A stretch of DNA of 64,000 nucleotides, from positions 62,001 to 126,000 of the forward strand of contig NZ_BOPG01000048.1 of assembly GCF_016863635.1 (NCBI RefSeq), read 5' to 3'. This DNA comes from Virgisporangium aurantiacum (GTDB lineage Bacteria; Actinomycetota; Actinomycetes; Mycobacteriales; Micromonosporaceae). Of this stretch, positions 1 to 7,382 are shown piece by piece; the first letter of the stretch is position 1; each line of letters starts with the position of its first letter. The notes beneath the pieces were generated by a model. It did not search any database, was not told the origin of the DNA, and worked only from the letters and a program-made list of their open reading frames with translations. The translations under genes were made by a program, and so were the position numbers.

Positions 1-509
1 CTGACGACTCGGACGATGCTTCCGACTCGGCCCCGAGCGGGTCGGGCAAGACCGACCTGTTCCGCGAGAGCGAGATCGCGGCCGACTACGTCGAGGGGCT
101 GCTCGACATCCTCGACTACGACGGCGACATCGACGAACTGGTGTCGGCCGGGCGGCCGATGGTCGAGGTCGTCGGCGGGCGGCTGAACGCGCTCGTCGGC
201 ACGCGCGGCGCGACGCTCGAGGCACTGCAGGAGCTGGCCCGGCTGGCCGTGTTCCGGCAGACCGGGTCGCCCAGCCGGCTGCTGCTCGACGTCGGCGGCT
301 ACCGGGCCACCCGGCGCAAGGAGCTGGGCGCGATCGCGAAGAACGCGGCCGAGAAGGTCAAGGAGTTCGGCGAGGCCGTGCGGCTGGAGCCGATGAGCGC
401 CTTCGAGCGGAAGTGCGTTCACGACGTCATCAACGCGCTCGCCGGGGTGGAGAGCGAGTCGGAGGGTGTCGAGCCGAGCCGGCGCATCGTCGTGCGTCCG
501 ACCCCCTGA
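1..509 (+). CDS. jag: Jag/KhpB-type RNA-binding protein (5' end outside window)
   Basis: Partial gene; the frame is open from base 3, so the true start lies left of the window. The visible 168 residues end in a type II KH domain (roughly 45-110, with a G-T-R-G loop in LVGTRGATLEAL) followed by an R3H domain with the Arg-x3-His signature in FERKCVHD. The family binds RNA, partners KhpA, and is genetically tied to YidC and cell envelope growth. Gene order yidC-jag-rsmG-parA-parB is standard in Actinobacteria, which supports the call. An internal GTG at 141 should not be used as the start because the KH fold begins upstream of it. rsmG begins 5 nt after the stop, so the two are probably cotranscribed. 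Confidence 0.93.
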   Translation, partial: DDSDDASDSAPSGSGKTDLFRESEIAADYVEGLLDILDYDGDIDELVSAGRPMVEVVGGRLNALVGTRGATLEALQELARLAVFRQTGSPSRLLLDVGGYRATRRKELGAIAKNAAEKVKEFGEAVRLEPMSAFERKCVHDVINALAGVESESEGVEPSRRIVVRPTP

Positions 510-514
510 CATCG

Positions 515-1729
515 GTGGCTGAGCCCGATCGGGCGTCGACGCGGCCTGCGTCGGCGCCCGTTTCTTTGCCGGCGCCTATGTCTGTGTCGGCGGCCGTTCC
601 TGTGCCTGCACCCGGTTCTTTGCCGGCGCCCGCGTCTTTGCCGGCGCCCGTTCCTGTGCCGGCTGCCGTTTCCGCTCCTTTGCCCGCTGCCGTTTCCGTG
701 CCGGCGGCGTTGCGTGACGCGGCGTTGGCGTTGTTCGGTGACCGGTTGCCGTTGGCGGAGCGGTATGCGGAAGCGCTGGCGACCGCCGGTGTGGAGCGGG
801 GGCTGATCGGCCCCCGTGAGGCGCCACGCATCTGGGACCGGCATTTGCTGAACTGTGCTGCGTTGGGCGAGTTGATACCGTCTGGGGTCTATGTCGTAGA
901 CGTCGGTTCTGGTGCTGGTTTGCCCGGTATCGTCTTAGCGGTGGCGCGCCCTGACCTCCGGATCTCCCTTGTGGAGTCGCTGGCGCGTCGGACCGCGTTT
1001 CTGAACGAGGTCGTGGAGACACTGGGCCTCTCGTCGGTGGACGTGGTGCGGGCCCGGGCCGAGGAGTGCGTCAACGCGCTTCCGCCGGCGGACGTGGTCA
1101 CCGCCCGCGCGGTGGCTCCGCTGGACCGGCTTGCCGCCTGGTGCCTCCCGCTCGCGCGTCCCGGCGGGGTGATGCTCGCGATCAAGGGATCGTCGGCGGC
1201 TGCGGAGATCGAGGAGCACGCGGCGGCGGTGCGGCGGCTTGGCGGGGGGACGCCGAGCCTGGTGCAGGCCGGAGCGCGATGGCTCGCGGAGCCGACGACG
1301 GTGGTGGAGGTCTTGCGCACGGTTCGCTCCCGCGGGGCGTCTTCCGGCGGTTCTGGACGCGCCTCTTCCGGCGGCTCTCGTGGCGCGTCTTCGGGCGGTT
1401 CTGGAGGTGCCTCTTCCGGCGGTTCTGGTGGGGCGTCTTCCGGCGGGTCTGGTGGGGCCTCTTCCGGCGGGTCTGGTGGGGCCTCTTCCGGCGGGTCTGG
1501 TGCGGCCACTTCCGGCGGTTCTCGGGGCGGTTCTCGGGGCGGTTCTCGGGGTGCTTCTTCCGGCGGCGCTCGGGAGGGCTCCCGTGGTGGGGGTCGGAGG
1601 TCTTCTGGGACTGGTAGGTCCAGTGGTGCTCGCGGGGCGGCCGGTGGTGCCCGTGGCGCGGCCGGTGGCACGCGAGGGAGCGGTGGCGGCGCGCGATCGG
1701 GTGACGGGGGCGATCACCCGAAAAACTAG
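515..1729 (+). CDS. rsmG: 16S rRNA (guanine-N7)-methyltransferase RsmG with low-complexity tails
   Basis: Transfers a methyl group from SAM to N7 of a conserved guanine in the 16S rRNA 530 loop (G527 in E. coli numbering). The SAM-binding motif VVDVGSGAGLPG is near residues 126-137 and the core fold spans about 65-270. I chose GTG 515 because it lies 5 nt after the jag stop; ATG 578 is an alternative. The protein is about 404 residues, far longer than the usual 210-240. The excess is a Pro/Ala/Val-rich N-terminus with LPAP and VPAA repeats and a C-terminal tail from about residue 274 made of GASSGGSG repeats followed by Arg/Gly-rich sequence. The core looks intact. The tails are probably disordered, with unknown role. 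Confidence 0.9.
   Translation: MAEPDRASTRPASAPVSLPAPMSVSAAVPVPAPGSLPAPASLPAPVPVPAAVSAPLPAAVSVPAALRDAALALFGDRLPLAERYAEALATAGVERGLIGPREAPRIWDRHLLNCAALGELIPSGVYVVDVGSGAGLPGIVLAVARPDLRISLVESLARRTAFLNEVVETLGLSSVDVVRARAEECVNALPPADVVTARAVAPLDRLAAWCLPLARPGGVMLAIKGSSAAAEIEEHAAAVRRLGGGTPSLVQAGARWLAEPTTVVEVLRTVRSRGASSGGSGRASSGGSRGASSGGSGGASSGGSGGASSGGSGGASSGGSGGASSGGSGAATSGGSRGGSRGGSRGASSGGAREGSRGGGRRSSGTGRSSGARGAAGGARGAAGGTRGSGGGARSGDGGDHPKN
1334..1525 (+). repeat. 24-nt tandem repeat coding GASSGGS[GR]
   Basis: About eight in-frame copies of a 24-nt unit encode the Gly/Ser-rich tail of RsmG. The reading frame is preserved throughout, so the array expands or contracts without breaking the gene. Confidence 0.8.
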
Positions 1730-1746
1730 AAGCGGGGGATTCCTGA

Positions 1747-4023
1747 ATGCGGCGATTGACGTTGGGGGACGTCGGATCACCTCATGGAGAAGTGGATCGG
1801 CGGGGTGGGTGGACGGGGCTGAAACGGCGGGTTCGGACCCTGTTTCCGACCTTTCGGGGTCGAAGAAAGCACTCTGAGCCAAGTTCTGAGTCGGACGGGC
1901 GTAGCACGGCTGAGCCGTCGACCGTAGGCTTGGCGCGCGCAAACGATACGGACACCGAGGTGTCGAAATCGGGCTTGGCGCCGCAGTCGGCGGACATTCG
2001 CGGCGCCCCATCATCGGGATCGAATGGATCGGACACGGTGCGCGACAACGGCTTCGTTCCGGAACGGAACGCGGGCGGCTTAGACGAGCCGCCTGTTTCA
2101 CGTGAAACACGTCCACTAGACGAGGAGGCGACGTCCACTCTCGACATGGGCCGTTTCATGGGGCGCGCGGCAGCCCCGTCGCGGGTTGCGACCGCCGAAG
2201 CCGATCATCTGCCCGCACCGATTCAGCGGACCGGCACGATCTACGGCCGGGGCGGGACGCCGATCTCGGCGCCTCCGGTGACCGTCTCGTCGGGTCTTCT
2301 CAACGGGCCGTCGGAACGGGCGTCGGATGGCGGCGCCGGTGTGACTCCTGAGATGGCTGGGAGTGGTGGGAGCTCGGATGCGGCCTCGTTGGGTTCGCCG
2401 TCCGGGGTGCTGTCCGTGGCTGATCCTGGCGGGTCGACTCAGGCGATCTTCGCCGAGCCGTCCCAGCCGTCCGAGCCGGGTCACGGCGCAGAGCCGCGGC
2501 TTGGCGCCGGCGGGCCGGGGATGGGCGGCGCGGAGCCGCGGCTTGGCGCCGGCGTGCCGAGCGCGGGTTCCGGTGAGCCGGGCGCGACTGTCGCGCGACC
2601 TGCGTCGGGCGCGGCTGCGTCGGGCGCGGCTGCGTCGGGTGCGGGTTCCGGTGGGCCGGGTATGGGTTCGGGTGGGCCGGGCGCGCCTGTCGCGAGGCCT
2701 GCGTCGGGCGCCGCTGGGTCGGGCCCCGGTCTCGGTGGTCCCGGCCCGGGTATCGGTGGGCCGCCGTCACGGGCGATCGCCGACGCTCCCCCGCGGGCGA
2801 CCTTCGGCGGCCCGCCCCACGCAAGGCCATCGTCCGACGGCCCGGTATCGGCCGGCTCCACCGGGTTTCCCGCGGCGAGTGGCCCGTCGGGTCCGGGCGG
2901 CCCGCCTGACCGCCGGGCCGCAGCACCTGTCTTTCGTCCGCCGGGCGCGCGTCCCGCGACCCCTCCCCCCGATGTTGTCGCCGACGGCCGTGTCGGTCAG
3001 GTTGGTGAGGCGTCCCCCGGGGGAGGATCGGGAGAACCGCCGTTCCGGACCGCCCCGCGCTCGATGCCCGAGTCTGATCTTGCGGAGAACGATATGACCG
3101 ACGCCTACGTTTCACGTGAAACGGAGGATCCGCCGCTGGCACAGGAAGCGAAGCGAGCGGTCGAAATTCTGAATCCCAGCGGCGAGATAACCATGCCGAG
3201 ACCGCCCAAGCGGCGGATCCTCTGCGTCGCGAACCAGAAGGGTGGCGTGGGGAAGACGACCACCGCGGTGAACCTGGCCGTCGCGCTCGCTCTCCACGGC
3301 AACCGGGTGCTCGTCATCGATCTCGACCCGCAGGGCAACGCGTCCACGGGTCTGAACGTGCCGCACCACTCCGGCGTCCCGGACATCTACCAGTGCCTGA
3401 TCGACGGCGTCCCGCTGGACTCCGTGACCCAGGCGGTCGAAGGCATCCCCACGCTGTGGGCCGTCCCGGCGACCATCGACCTCGCCGGTGCGGAGATCGA
3501 ACTCGTCTCCGTGGTTGCACGTGAATCGCGCCTCCAGCGCGCGATCCGGGCCTCCGAGGGCGAGTACGACTACATCTTCATCGACTGCCCGCCCTCACTC
3601 GGCCTGCTGACCGTCAACGCTCTCGTGGCGACGGACGAGGTACTGATTCCGATCCAGTGCGAGTACTACGCGCTGGAGGGTGTGCGGGCCCTGACCGAGA
3701 ACATCGAGATGATCCGGTCGCACCTGAACCCGGTGCTGGAGGTCTCGACCGTCCTGCTGACGATGTACGACCGGCGTACCCGGCTCGCCGACCTCGTCGA
3801 GCAGGACGTGCGCGCCCACTTCGGCGCCAAGTGCCTCAACGCCGTCATCCCCCGGAACGTCCGGGTGTCCGAGGCGCCAAGTTACAGCCAGTCGGTCATG
3901 ACGTATGACCCCGGTTCGCGGGGCGCGGTCAGCTATTTTGAGGCCGCACAGGAAATCGCTCTGCGCGGTGCTCAGCGCACCCAGCCCGGTGCTCAGCGCA
4001 CCCAGTCCGGAGGCAACGGATGA
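1747..4023 (+). CDS. parA: Chromosome-partitioning ATPase ParA (long N-terminal extension)
   Basis: Walker-type ATPase that binds DNA nonspecifically and moves ParB-parS complexes. The catalytic domain starts near residue 483, with the deviant Walker A motif KGGVGKTTT (about 498-506), the DLDPQGNAST switch region and the IDCPPSLGLL Walker B region. The open frame begins at ATG 1747 and gives 758 aa, but ParA is normally about 300 aa. ATG 3094 has a well-placed GGAG at 3084-3087 and would give 309 aa, a typical size. The upstream part of the frame is Gly/Pro/Ser/Ala-rich. It carries two copies of a VSRET peptide, each encoded by a parS site (2094 and 3108). Which start is used cannot be settled from sequence alone. 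parB overlaps the stop by 4 nt. Confidence 0.9.
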   Translation: MRRLTLGDVGSPHGEVDRRGGWTGLKRRVRTLFPTFRGRRKHSEPSSESDGRSTAEPSTVGLARANDTDTEVSKSGLAPQSADIRGAPSSGSNGSDTVRDNGFVPERNAGGLDEPPVSRETRPLDEEATSTLDMGRFMGRAAAPSRVATAEADHLPAPIQRTGTIYGRGGTPISAPPVTVSSGLLNGPSERASDGGAGVTPEMAGSGGSSDAASLGSPSGVLSVADPGGSTQAIFAEPSQPSEPGHGAEPRLGAGGPGMGGAEPRLGAGVPSAGSGEPGATVARPASGAAASGAAASGAGSGGPGMGSGGPGAPVARPASGAAGSGPGLGGPGPGIGGPPSRAIADAPPRATFGGPPHARPSSDGPVSAGSTGFPAASGPSGPGGPPDRRAAAPVFRPPGARPATPPPDVVADGRVGQVGEASPGGGSGEPPFRTAPRSMPESDLAENDMTDAYVSRETEDPPLAQEAKRAVEILNPSGEITMPRPPKRRILCVANQKGGVGKTTTAVNLAVALALHGNRVLVIDLDPQGNASTGLNVPHHSGVPDIYQCLIDGVPLDSVTQAVEGIPTLWAVPATIDLAGAEIELVSVVARESRLQRAIRASEGEYDYIFIDCPPSLGLLTVNALVATDEVLIPIQCEYYALEGVRALTENIEMIRSHLNPVLEVSTVLLTMYDRRTRLADLVEQDVRAHFGAKCLNAVIPRNVRVSEAPSYSQSVMTYDPGSRGAVSYFEAAQEIALRGAQRTQPGAQRTQSGGNG
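2094..2109. promoter_or_regulatory. parS: parS site, perfect 16-mer
   Basis: TGTTTCACGTGAAACA, a perfect palindrome identical to the bacterial parS consensus, lying in the long parA frame where it encodes VSRET. It is the expected nucleation site for ParB. Confidence 0.95.
3108..3123. promoter_or_regulatory. parS: parS site inside parA
   Basis: CGTTTCACGTGAAACG contains the full 14-bp parS core. It sits 12 nt after the alternative ATG 3094, so ParB loading here would overlap the start of the short ParA form. Confidence 0.93.
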
Positions 4024-5111
4024 AGTCCACACGACGCGGCGGTCTCGGCCGGGGTCTCGGCGCGTTGATCCCGACCGCTCCCCCGCCGGGTTCCGGCGGC
4101 ACCGCGACGGCGGTCGCCGAGGCGCCCTTGGCTCCGACGCCCGCAGTGATGCCGGCGGTGGATACGGTTCCCGGGCAGGCGGCGCCGGTGGAGCCACCGT
4201 CCGCGACGAGGCCCGCTACTGAGGCCGCTGAGGCGGCGCAGGAGACGACCACCGAGGCGGCCCCGGCGGCCGTCCCGGATGAACTTGCTCCGGTGCCCGG
4301 AGCGCGCTTCGCGGAGATCCCGCTCGCCTCGATCACGCCGAACCCGAAGCAGCCGCGGCAGGTCTTCGACGACGACGCGCTCGACGAGCTGAAGGCCTCG
4401 ATCGAGGAGGTCGGCTTCCTTCAGCCGATCGTCGTGCGGGAGCTCGGGCCCGACCGCTTCGAACTCGTCATGGGTGAGCGTCGTCTGCGCGCGGCGACGG
4501 CGCTCGGGCGCGAGTCCATCCCGGCGATCGTGCGGGAGACCCGCGACGACGCCATGCTTCGGGACGCGCTGCTGGAGAACATCCACCGGGCGAACCTCAA
4601 TCCGCTGGAAGAGGCGGCCGCGTACCAGCAACTGCTGGAGGAGTTCGGGGCGACCCACGAGGAGCTCGCGCGCCGCATCGGCCGGAGCCGTCCCCAGATC
4701 TCCAACACCATCCGCCTGCTGAACCTGCCGGCGGCGGTGCAGCGTCGGGTCGCCGCGGGCGTCCTCATGGCGGGGCACGCCCGGGCGCTGCTCGCCATCA
4801 CCGACGGGGAGCACCAGGAGCAACTGGCGCGTCGCATCGTCGCCGAGGGGCTCTCCGTGCGGGCGACCGAGGAACTGGTGAAGCTCGCCCTGGCCGACGG
4901 CGAAGACGGTCACAAGCCGGCACCGCCCCAGCGTCGGGCGAAGCCGCACGCTCCCGCACTCAACGACCTCGCTGACAAGCTCTCGGATCGCTTCGACACC
5001 CGGGTGAAGGTCGACATCGGCCGCCGCAAGGGCAAGATCACGATCGAGTTCGCCACGGTCGACGACCTGGAGCGGATCGTGGGGATCATCGGAATGGAGG
5101 CCCGCGAGTAG
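4020..5111 (+). CDS. parB: Chromosome-partitioning CTPase clamp ParB
   Basis: Binds parS, hydrolyses CTP and spreads along DNA as a sliding clamp; works with ParA and recruits SMC. The 363-residue protein has a basic N-terminal ParA-contact segment (RRGGLGRGLGALIP), a linker, the ParB/Srx-type CTP-binding domain (about 95-200, with GERRLRAA and ENIHRANLNPLEEA motifs), a helix-turn-helix that reads parS (around 200-240), and a C-terminal dimerisation region ending in FATVDDLERIVGII. ATG 4020 overlaps the parA stop as ATGA, giving translational coupling. Length and motif order are normal for the family. Confidence 0.97.
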   Translation: MKSTRRGGLGRGLGALIPTAPPPGSGGTATAVAEAPLAPTPAVMPAVDTVPGQAAPVEPPSATRPATEAAEAAQETTTEAAPAAVPDELAPVPGARFAEIPLASITPNPKQPRQVFDDDALDELKASIEEVGFLQPIVVRELGPDRFELVMGERRLRAATALGRESIPAIVRETRDDAMLRDALLENIHRANLNPLEEAAAYQQLLEEFGATHEELARRIGRSRPQISNTIRLLNLPAAVQRRVAAGVLMAGHARALLAITDGEHQEQLARRIVAEGLSVRATEELVKLALADGEDGHKPAPPQRRAKPHAPALNDLADKLSDRFDTRVKVDIGRRKGKITIEFATVDDLERIVGIIGMEARE

Positions 5112-5117
5112 GGCACC

Positions 5118-5131
5118 GTTTCACGTGAAGC
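5118..5131. promoter_or_regulatory. parS: parS-like site, one mismatch
   Basis: GTTTCACGTGAAGC lies 6 nt after the parB stop and differs from the 14-bp parS core at one base. Confidence 0.8.
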
Positions 5132-5148
5132 GGAGAGAGAAGACCCGG

Positions 5149-5181
5149 ACGGCCAGCGGAGACGCTGGCCGTTCTGCTTTT
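5149..5181 (+). terminator. Intrinsic terminator after parB
   Basis: A 10-bp stem (ACGGCCAGCG / CGCTGGCCGT) with a GAGA loop is followed by TCTGCTTTT. It closes the jag-rsmG-parA-parB transcript. Confidence 0.8.
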
Positions 5182-5255
5182 CCACAGGCGATTTCCACAG
5201 GCAACCCCAGTTTCACGTGAAACCACCGGTCACAGCGTTATGGGCCTGTGGATGA
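5178..5255. promoter_or_regulatory. Cluster of three DnaA-box-like 9-mers
   Basis: TTTTCCACA (5178-5186), ATTTCCACA (5191-5199) and, on the other strand, TCATCCACA (5247-5255) each match the 9-bp DnaA box closely but not perfectly. A perfect parS core lies between them. Whether DnaA binds is unknown. Confidence 0.4.
5210..5223. promoter_or_regulatory. parS: parS site, intergenic
   Basis: GTTTCACGTGAAAC is a perfect 14-bp parS core in the gap between parB and the next gene. Confidence 0.93.
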
Positions 5256-5330
5256 AACGCCGGGTCGTCGACCAAATGAGCGCCAACCAGGGGAACGACA
5301 GGCCCCCCGGGCGTCCGATAGGGTCGGCAC

Positions 5331-6569
5331 GTGTCGGACGCACCCCTTCCCCTCCCGGCCTTTACCGCATGGCCGACGTTCCCATTCGAGGGCGATCTGC
5401 GGGTCAAAAACCTCGCAGACCCCGTCGACGAGGAGCCGCCCCGCCACGGCGAGGACCCCGCCGAGTGCAGCGCCTGCCGGGCGCCCGACTCGGCGTATAT
5501 CTGGATCAGCGAGCGGTGGCGGGTGCGTTCTCTCGACCGTCCCACCGGTCTCCCGATGGTCCTGATTCTGGAGTCCCGGTCGCACCTCGACATGGGCGAC
5601 CTGACCAACCTCCTCGCGGCCGAACTCGGGGTGCTCACGGTCCGGCTGGAGCGCGCGATCCGATCGCTCGACGGCGTCGCCCGGGTTCACGTGAATCGGT
5701 GGGGCGACGGGTCGGCGCACCTGCACGTCTGGTTCCTCGCGCGTCCGGTGGGCCGACTTCAGCTCCGGGGGACGTTCCTCTCGTTGTGGGACGACATCCT
5801 CCCCCGCATTCCGGAGACGCAGTGGCGCGAGAACCTGGCCCACGTCGCCGCATGGCTCGCCGACTTCGGGGGCGAGGCGCTCGCCGAGCCGCCCCACATC
5901 GACTGGCAGTCCCCCGCGGAGCTGAACATTCCGAGCGGGGCCGAGGTGAGCGCCGACGAACCGGCCGTCCAGACCGGTGACGCCGACGATGCACCGGACC
6001 CCGTCGGAATGGGCTCCAGCGTCGTGGCGGCGGAGACCGCCGAGCTGACCCGCGAGCTCCACATCCCCGACGCCCCGGTCCGCGAGGGCGTGACGACCGT
6101 CGCTGTTTCACGTGAAACCGAGAGCACGGTGAATCTCGCCGACGTCGGCGGCGGGGAGACGATGCGCATCCCCATCGCCCGCACGACCGGCGGAGAGACC
6201 GTGAACCTCGCCGACGTCACGAGCGGCGAGACGATCCGCTTCCCCACCGGAGAAGCCGGAGGAGCGAGAGAAGCCGCGAACGCCGGAGAAGCCGCCGGCG
6301 CCGGAGAAGCCGCGAACTCCCGAGAAGCCGCCGACGCCGGAGAAGCCGCGAACTCCCGAGAAGCCGCGAACGCCGAGGAATCCAGGGAAGCCGCGAACGC
6401 CGGAAACGGCGGGAACGGCGGGAGCACAGACGCCGAGACCTCCCCCACGATGCGCTTCAACACGAGCGGAGTCTCCGGCAGCGGGACCCAGACCATGGTC
6501 TTCCCCACGGGCGACGCCATGGCCGCCGCAGCGACAACCCCGCCGGCCAAAGCCGATCACGGCCCGTAA
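5331..6569 (+). CDS. HIT-like conserved protein with repetitive C-terminus
   Basis: 412 residues from GTG 5331. The N-terminal 200 residues look like a conserved actinobacterial family encoded beside parB (the positional counterpart of Mycobacterium tuberculosis Rv3916c). A Cys pair (C46, C49) and an AHLHVWF stretch with H130 and H132 resemble the HIT nucleotide-binding motif His-x-His, but the third His of a classic HIT enzyme is not seen, so activity is uncertain. The C-terminal half is low complexity: EAAN-type repeats plus several short Thr motifs (GETMRIP, GETIRFPTG, TQTMVFPTG). A perfect parS core at 6105 lies in the coding sequence and again encodes VSRET. The parB terminator precedes the gene, so it likely has its own promoter. 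Confidence 0.75.
   Translation: MSDAPLPLPAFTAWPTFPFEGDLRVKNLADPVDEEPPRHGEDPAECSACRAPDSAYIWISERWRVRSLDRPTGLPMVLILESRSHLDMGDLTNLLAAELGVLTVRLERAIRSLDGVARVHVNRWGDGSAHLHVWFLARPVGRLQLRGTFLSLWDDILPRIPETQWRENLAHVAAWLADFGGEALAEPPHIDWQSPAELNIPSGAEVSADEPAVQTGDADDAPDPVGMGSSVVAAETAELTRELHIPDAPVREGVTTVAVSRETESTVNLADVGGGETMRIPIARTTGGETVNLADVTSGETIRFPTGEAGGAREAANAGEAAGAGEAANSREAADAGEAANSREAANAEESREAANAGNGGNGGSTDAETSPTMRFNTSGVSGSGTQTMVFPTGDAMAAAATTPPAKADHGP
5684..5697. promoter_or_regulatory. Degenerate parS-like site
   Basis: GGTTCACGTGAATC, two mismatches from the 14-bp parS core, in coding sequence. It may be a weak ParB site or chance. Confidence 0.35.
6105..6118. promoter_or_regulatory. parS: parS site inside the HIT-like gene
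   Basis: GTTTCACGTGAAAC is a perfect 14-bp core within the coding sequence, read in frame as part of VSRET. Confidence 0.93.
6267..6402 (+). repeat. 15-nt-type tandem repeat coding [GR]EAAN[AS]
   Basis: Repeated GAAGCCGCGAAC units encode an Ala/Glu-rich stretch near the C-terminus of the HIT-like protein. The reading frame is kept. Confidence 0.7.
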
Positions 6570-6651
6570 ACCGGACAGACCGCATAACGGGACGAATATG
6601 TCCGTCACCTCCCCCTGAGCGCGATACGCGCGTACGATCTGTTGCTTGGGC

Positions 6652-6669
6652 GGCTGAGGCCCCTCAGCC
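6652..6669. other. Short dyad in the 6570-6697 gap
   Basis: GGCTGAGG and CCTCAGCC are separated by two bases. There is no T tract, so it is either a weak terminator for the HIT-like gene or an operator 28 nt before the acetyltransferase start. Nothing else was recognised in this gap. Confidence 0.3.
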
Positions 6670-6697
6670 ATCCAACTCGGATCGTCTGGATCGGTGT

Positions 6698-7369
6698 ATG
6701 TCGCGACGCCTGGTCAATCTGACGCTGGACACGCTCGAAGACGTGCCGCGCTCGTGCCGGCAGTGTGTCTTCTGGGAGCTCGACCCGGTGTCGGCCGAGC
6801 GGGCCTGCGCCTCCGGCGACCCAGCACTCGAGAAGGAAGCCTGGGTCTCGCAGACGCTCCTCGAATGGGGATCCTGCGGCAAGCTCATCTACGTCGACGG
6901 CATGCCCGCCGGCTACGTGATGTTCGCGCCACCGGCCTACGTCCCCCGCTCCATGGCGTTCCCCACGTCGCCGGTCTCACCCGACGCGGTACTCCTCACC
7001 ACCGCACAGGTGGTCGGGCCGTTCGCCGGTGGTGGGTTGGGCCGCATGCTCGTGCAGGGCGTCGCCCGTGATCTCACCAAGCGCGGCGTGAAGGCGATCG
7101 AGGCTTTCGGCGACGCGAAGTTCGGCGAGGCCGACGAGCGCGACCACAACCGCACCGGCTGCCTCGCCCCCGCCGACTTCTTCCTCAGCGTGGGGTTCAA
7201 GACCGTCCGGCCGCACCCGCGCTACCCGCGCCTGCGGCTGGAACTGCGTACCGCCCTGTCGTGGAAGTCCGACGTCGAGTACGCGCTGGAGAAGCTCCTC
7301 GGCTCGATGACGCCCGACGCACTCCTCCGCCCGGTGCGTCCGGCGCCGGCGACGCGCAGCTCCTCATGA
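6698..7369 (+). CDS. GNAT-family N-acetyltransferase
   Basis: 223 residues from ATG 6698. The acetyl-CoA binding motif of the GNAT fold is visible as VVGPFAGGGLGRMLVQG (about residues 106-122), followed by the helix that normally carries CoA contacts and a late FFLSVGFKTVRPHPRYP segment typical of the fold end. An early CRQC Cys pair near residue 20 is conserved-looking. The substrate cannot be deduced. It stands alone on the plus strand between the HIT-like gene and cwlM, which is convergent and ends 13 nt after its stop. Confidence 0.8.
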   Translation: MSRRLVNLTLDTLEDVPRSCRQCVFWELDPVSAERACASGDPALEKEAWVSQTLLEWGSCGKLIYVDGMPAGYVMFAPPAYVPRSMAFPTSPVSPDAVLLTTAQVVGPFAGGGLGRMLVQGVARDLTKRGVKAIEAFGDAKFGEADERDHNRTGCLAPADFFLSVGFKTVRPHPRYPRLRLELRTALSWKSDVEYALEKLLGSMTPDALLRPVRPAPATRSSS

Positions 7370-7382
7370 GAGCGACAAAGAA

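Noticed and set aside
935..2116. Minus-strand open frames opposite rsmG and the parA start (up to 393 aa).
   Set aside because: They are antisense to a gene with clear domain structure and show Arg/Pro-rich composition typical of shadow frames.
3514..3527. GTTGCACGTGAATC in parA, parS-like.
   Set aside because: Two mismatches in the core and inside a conserved ParA coding segment; probably codon coincidence.
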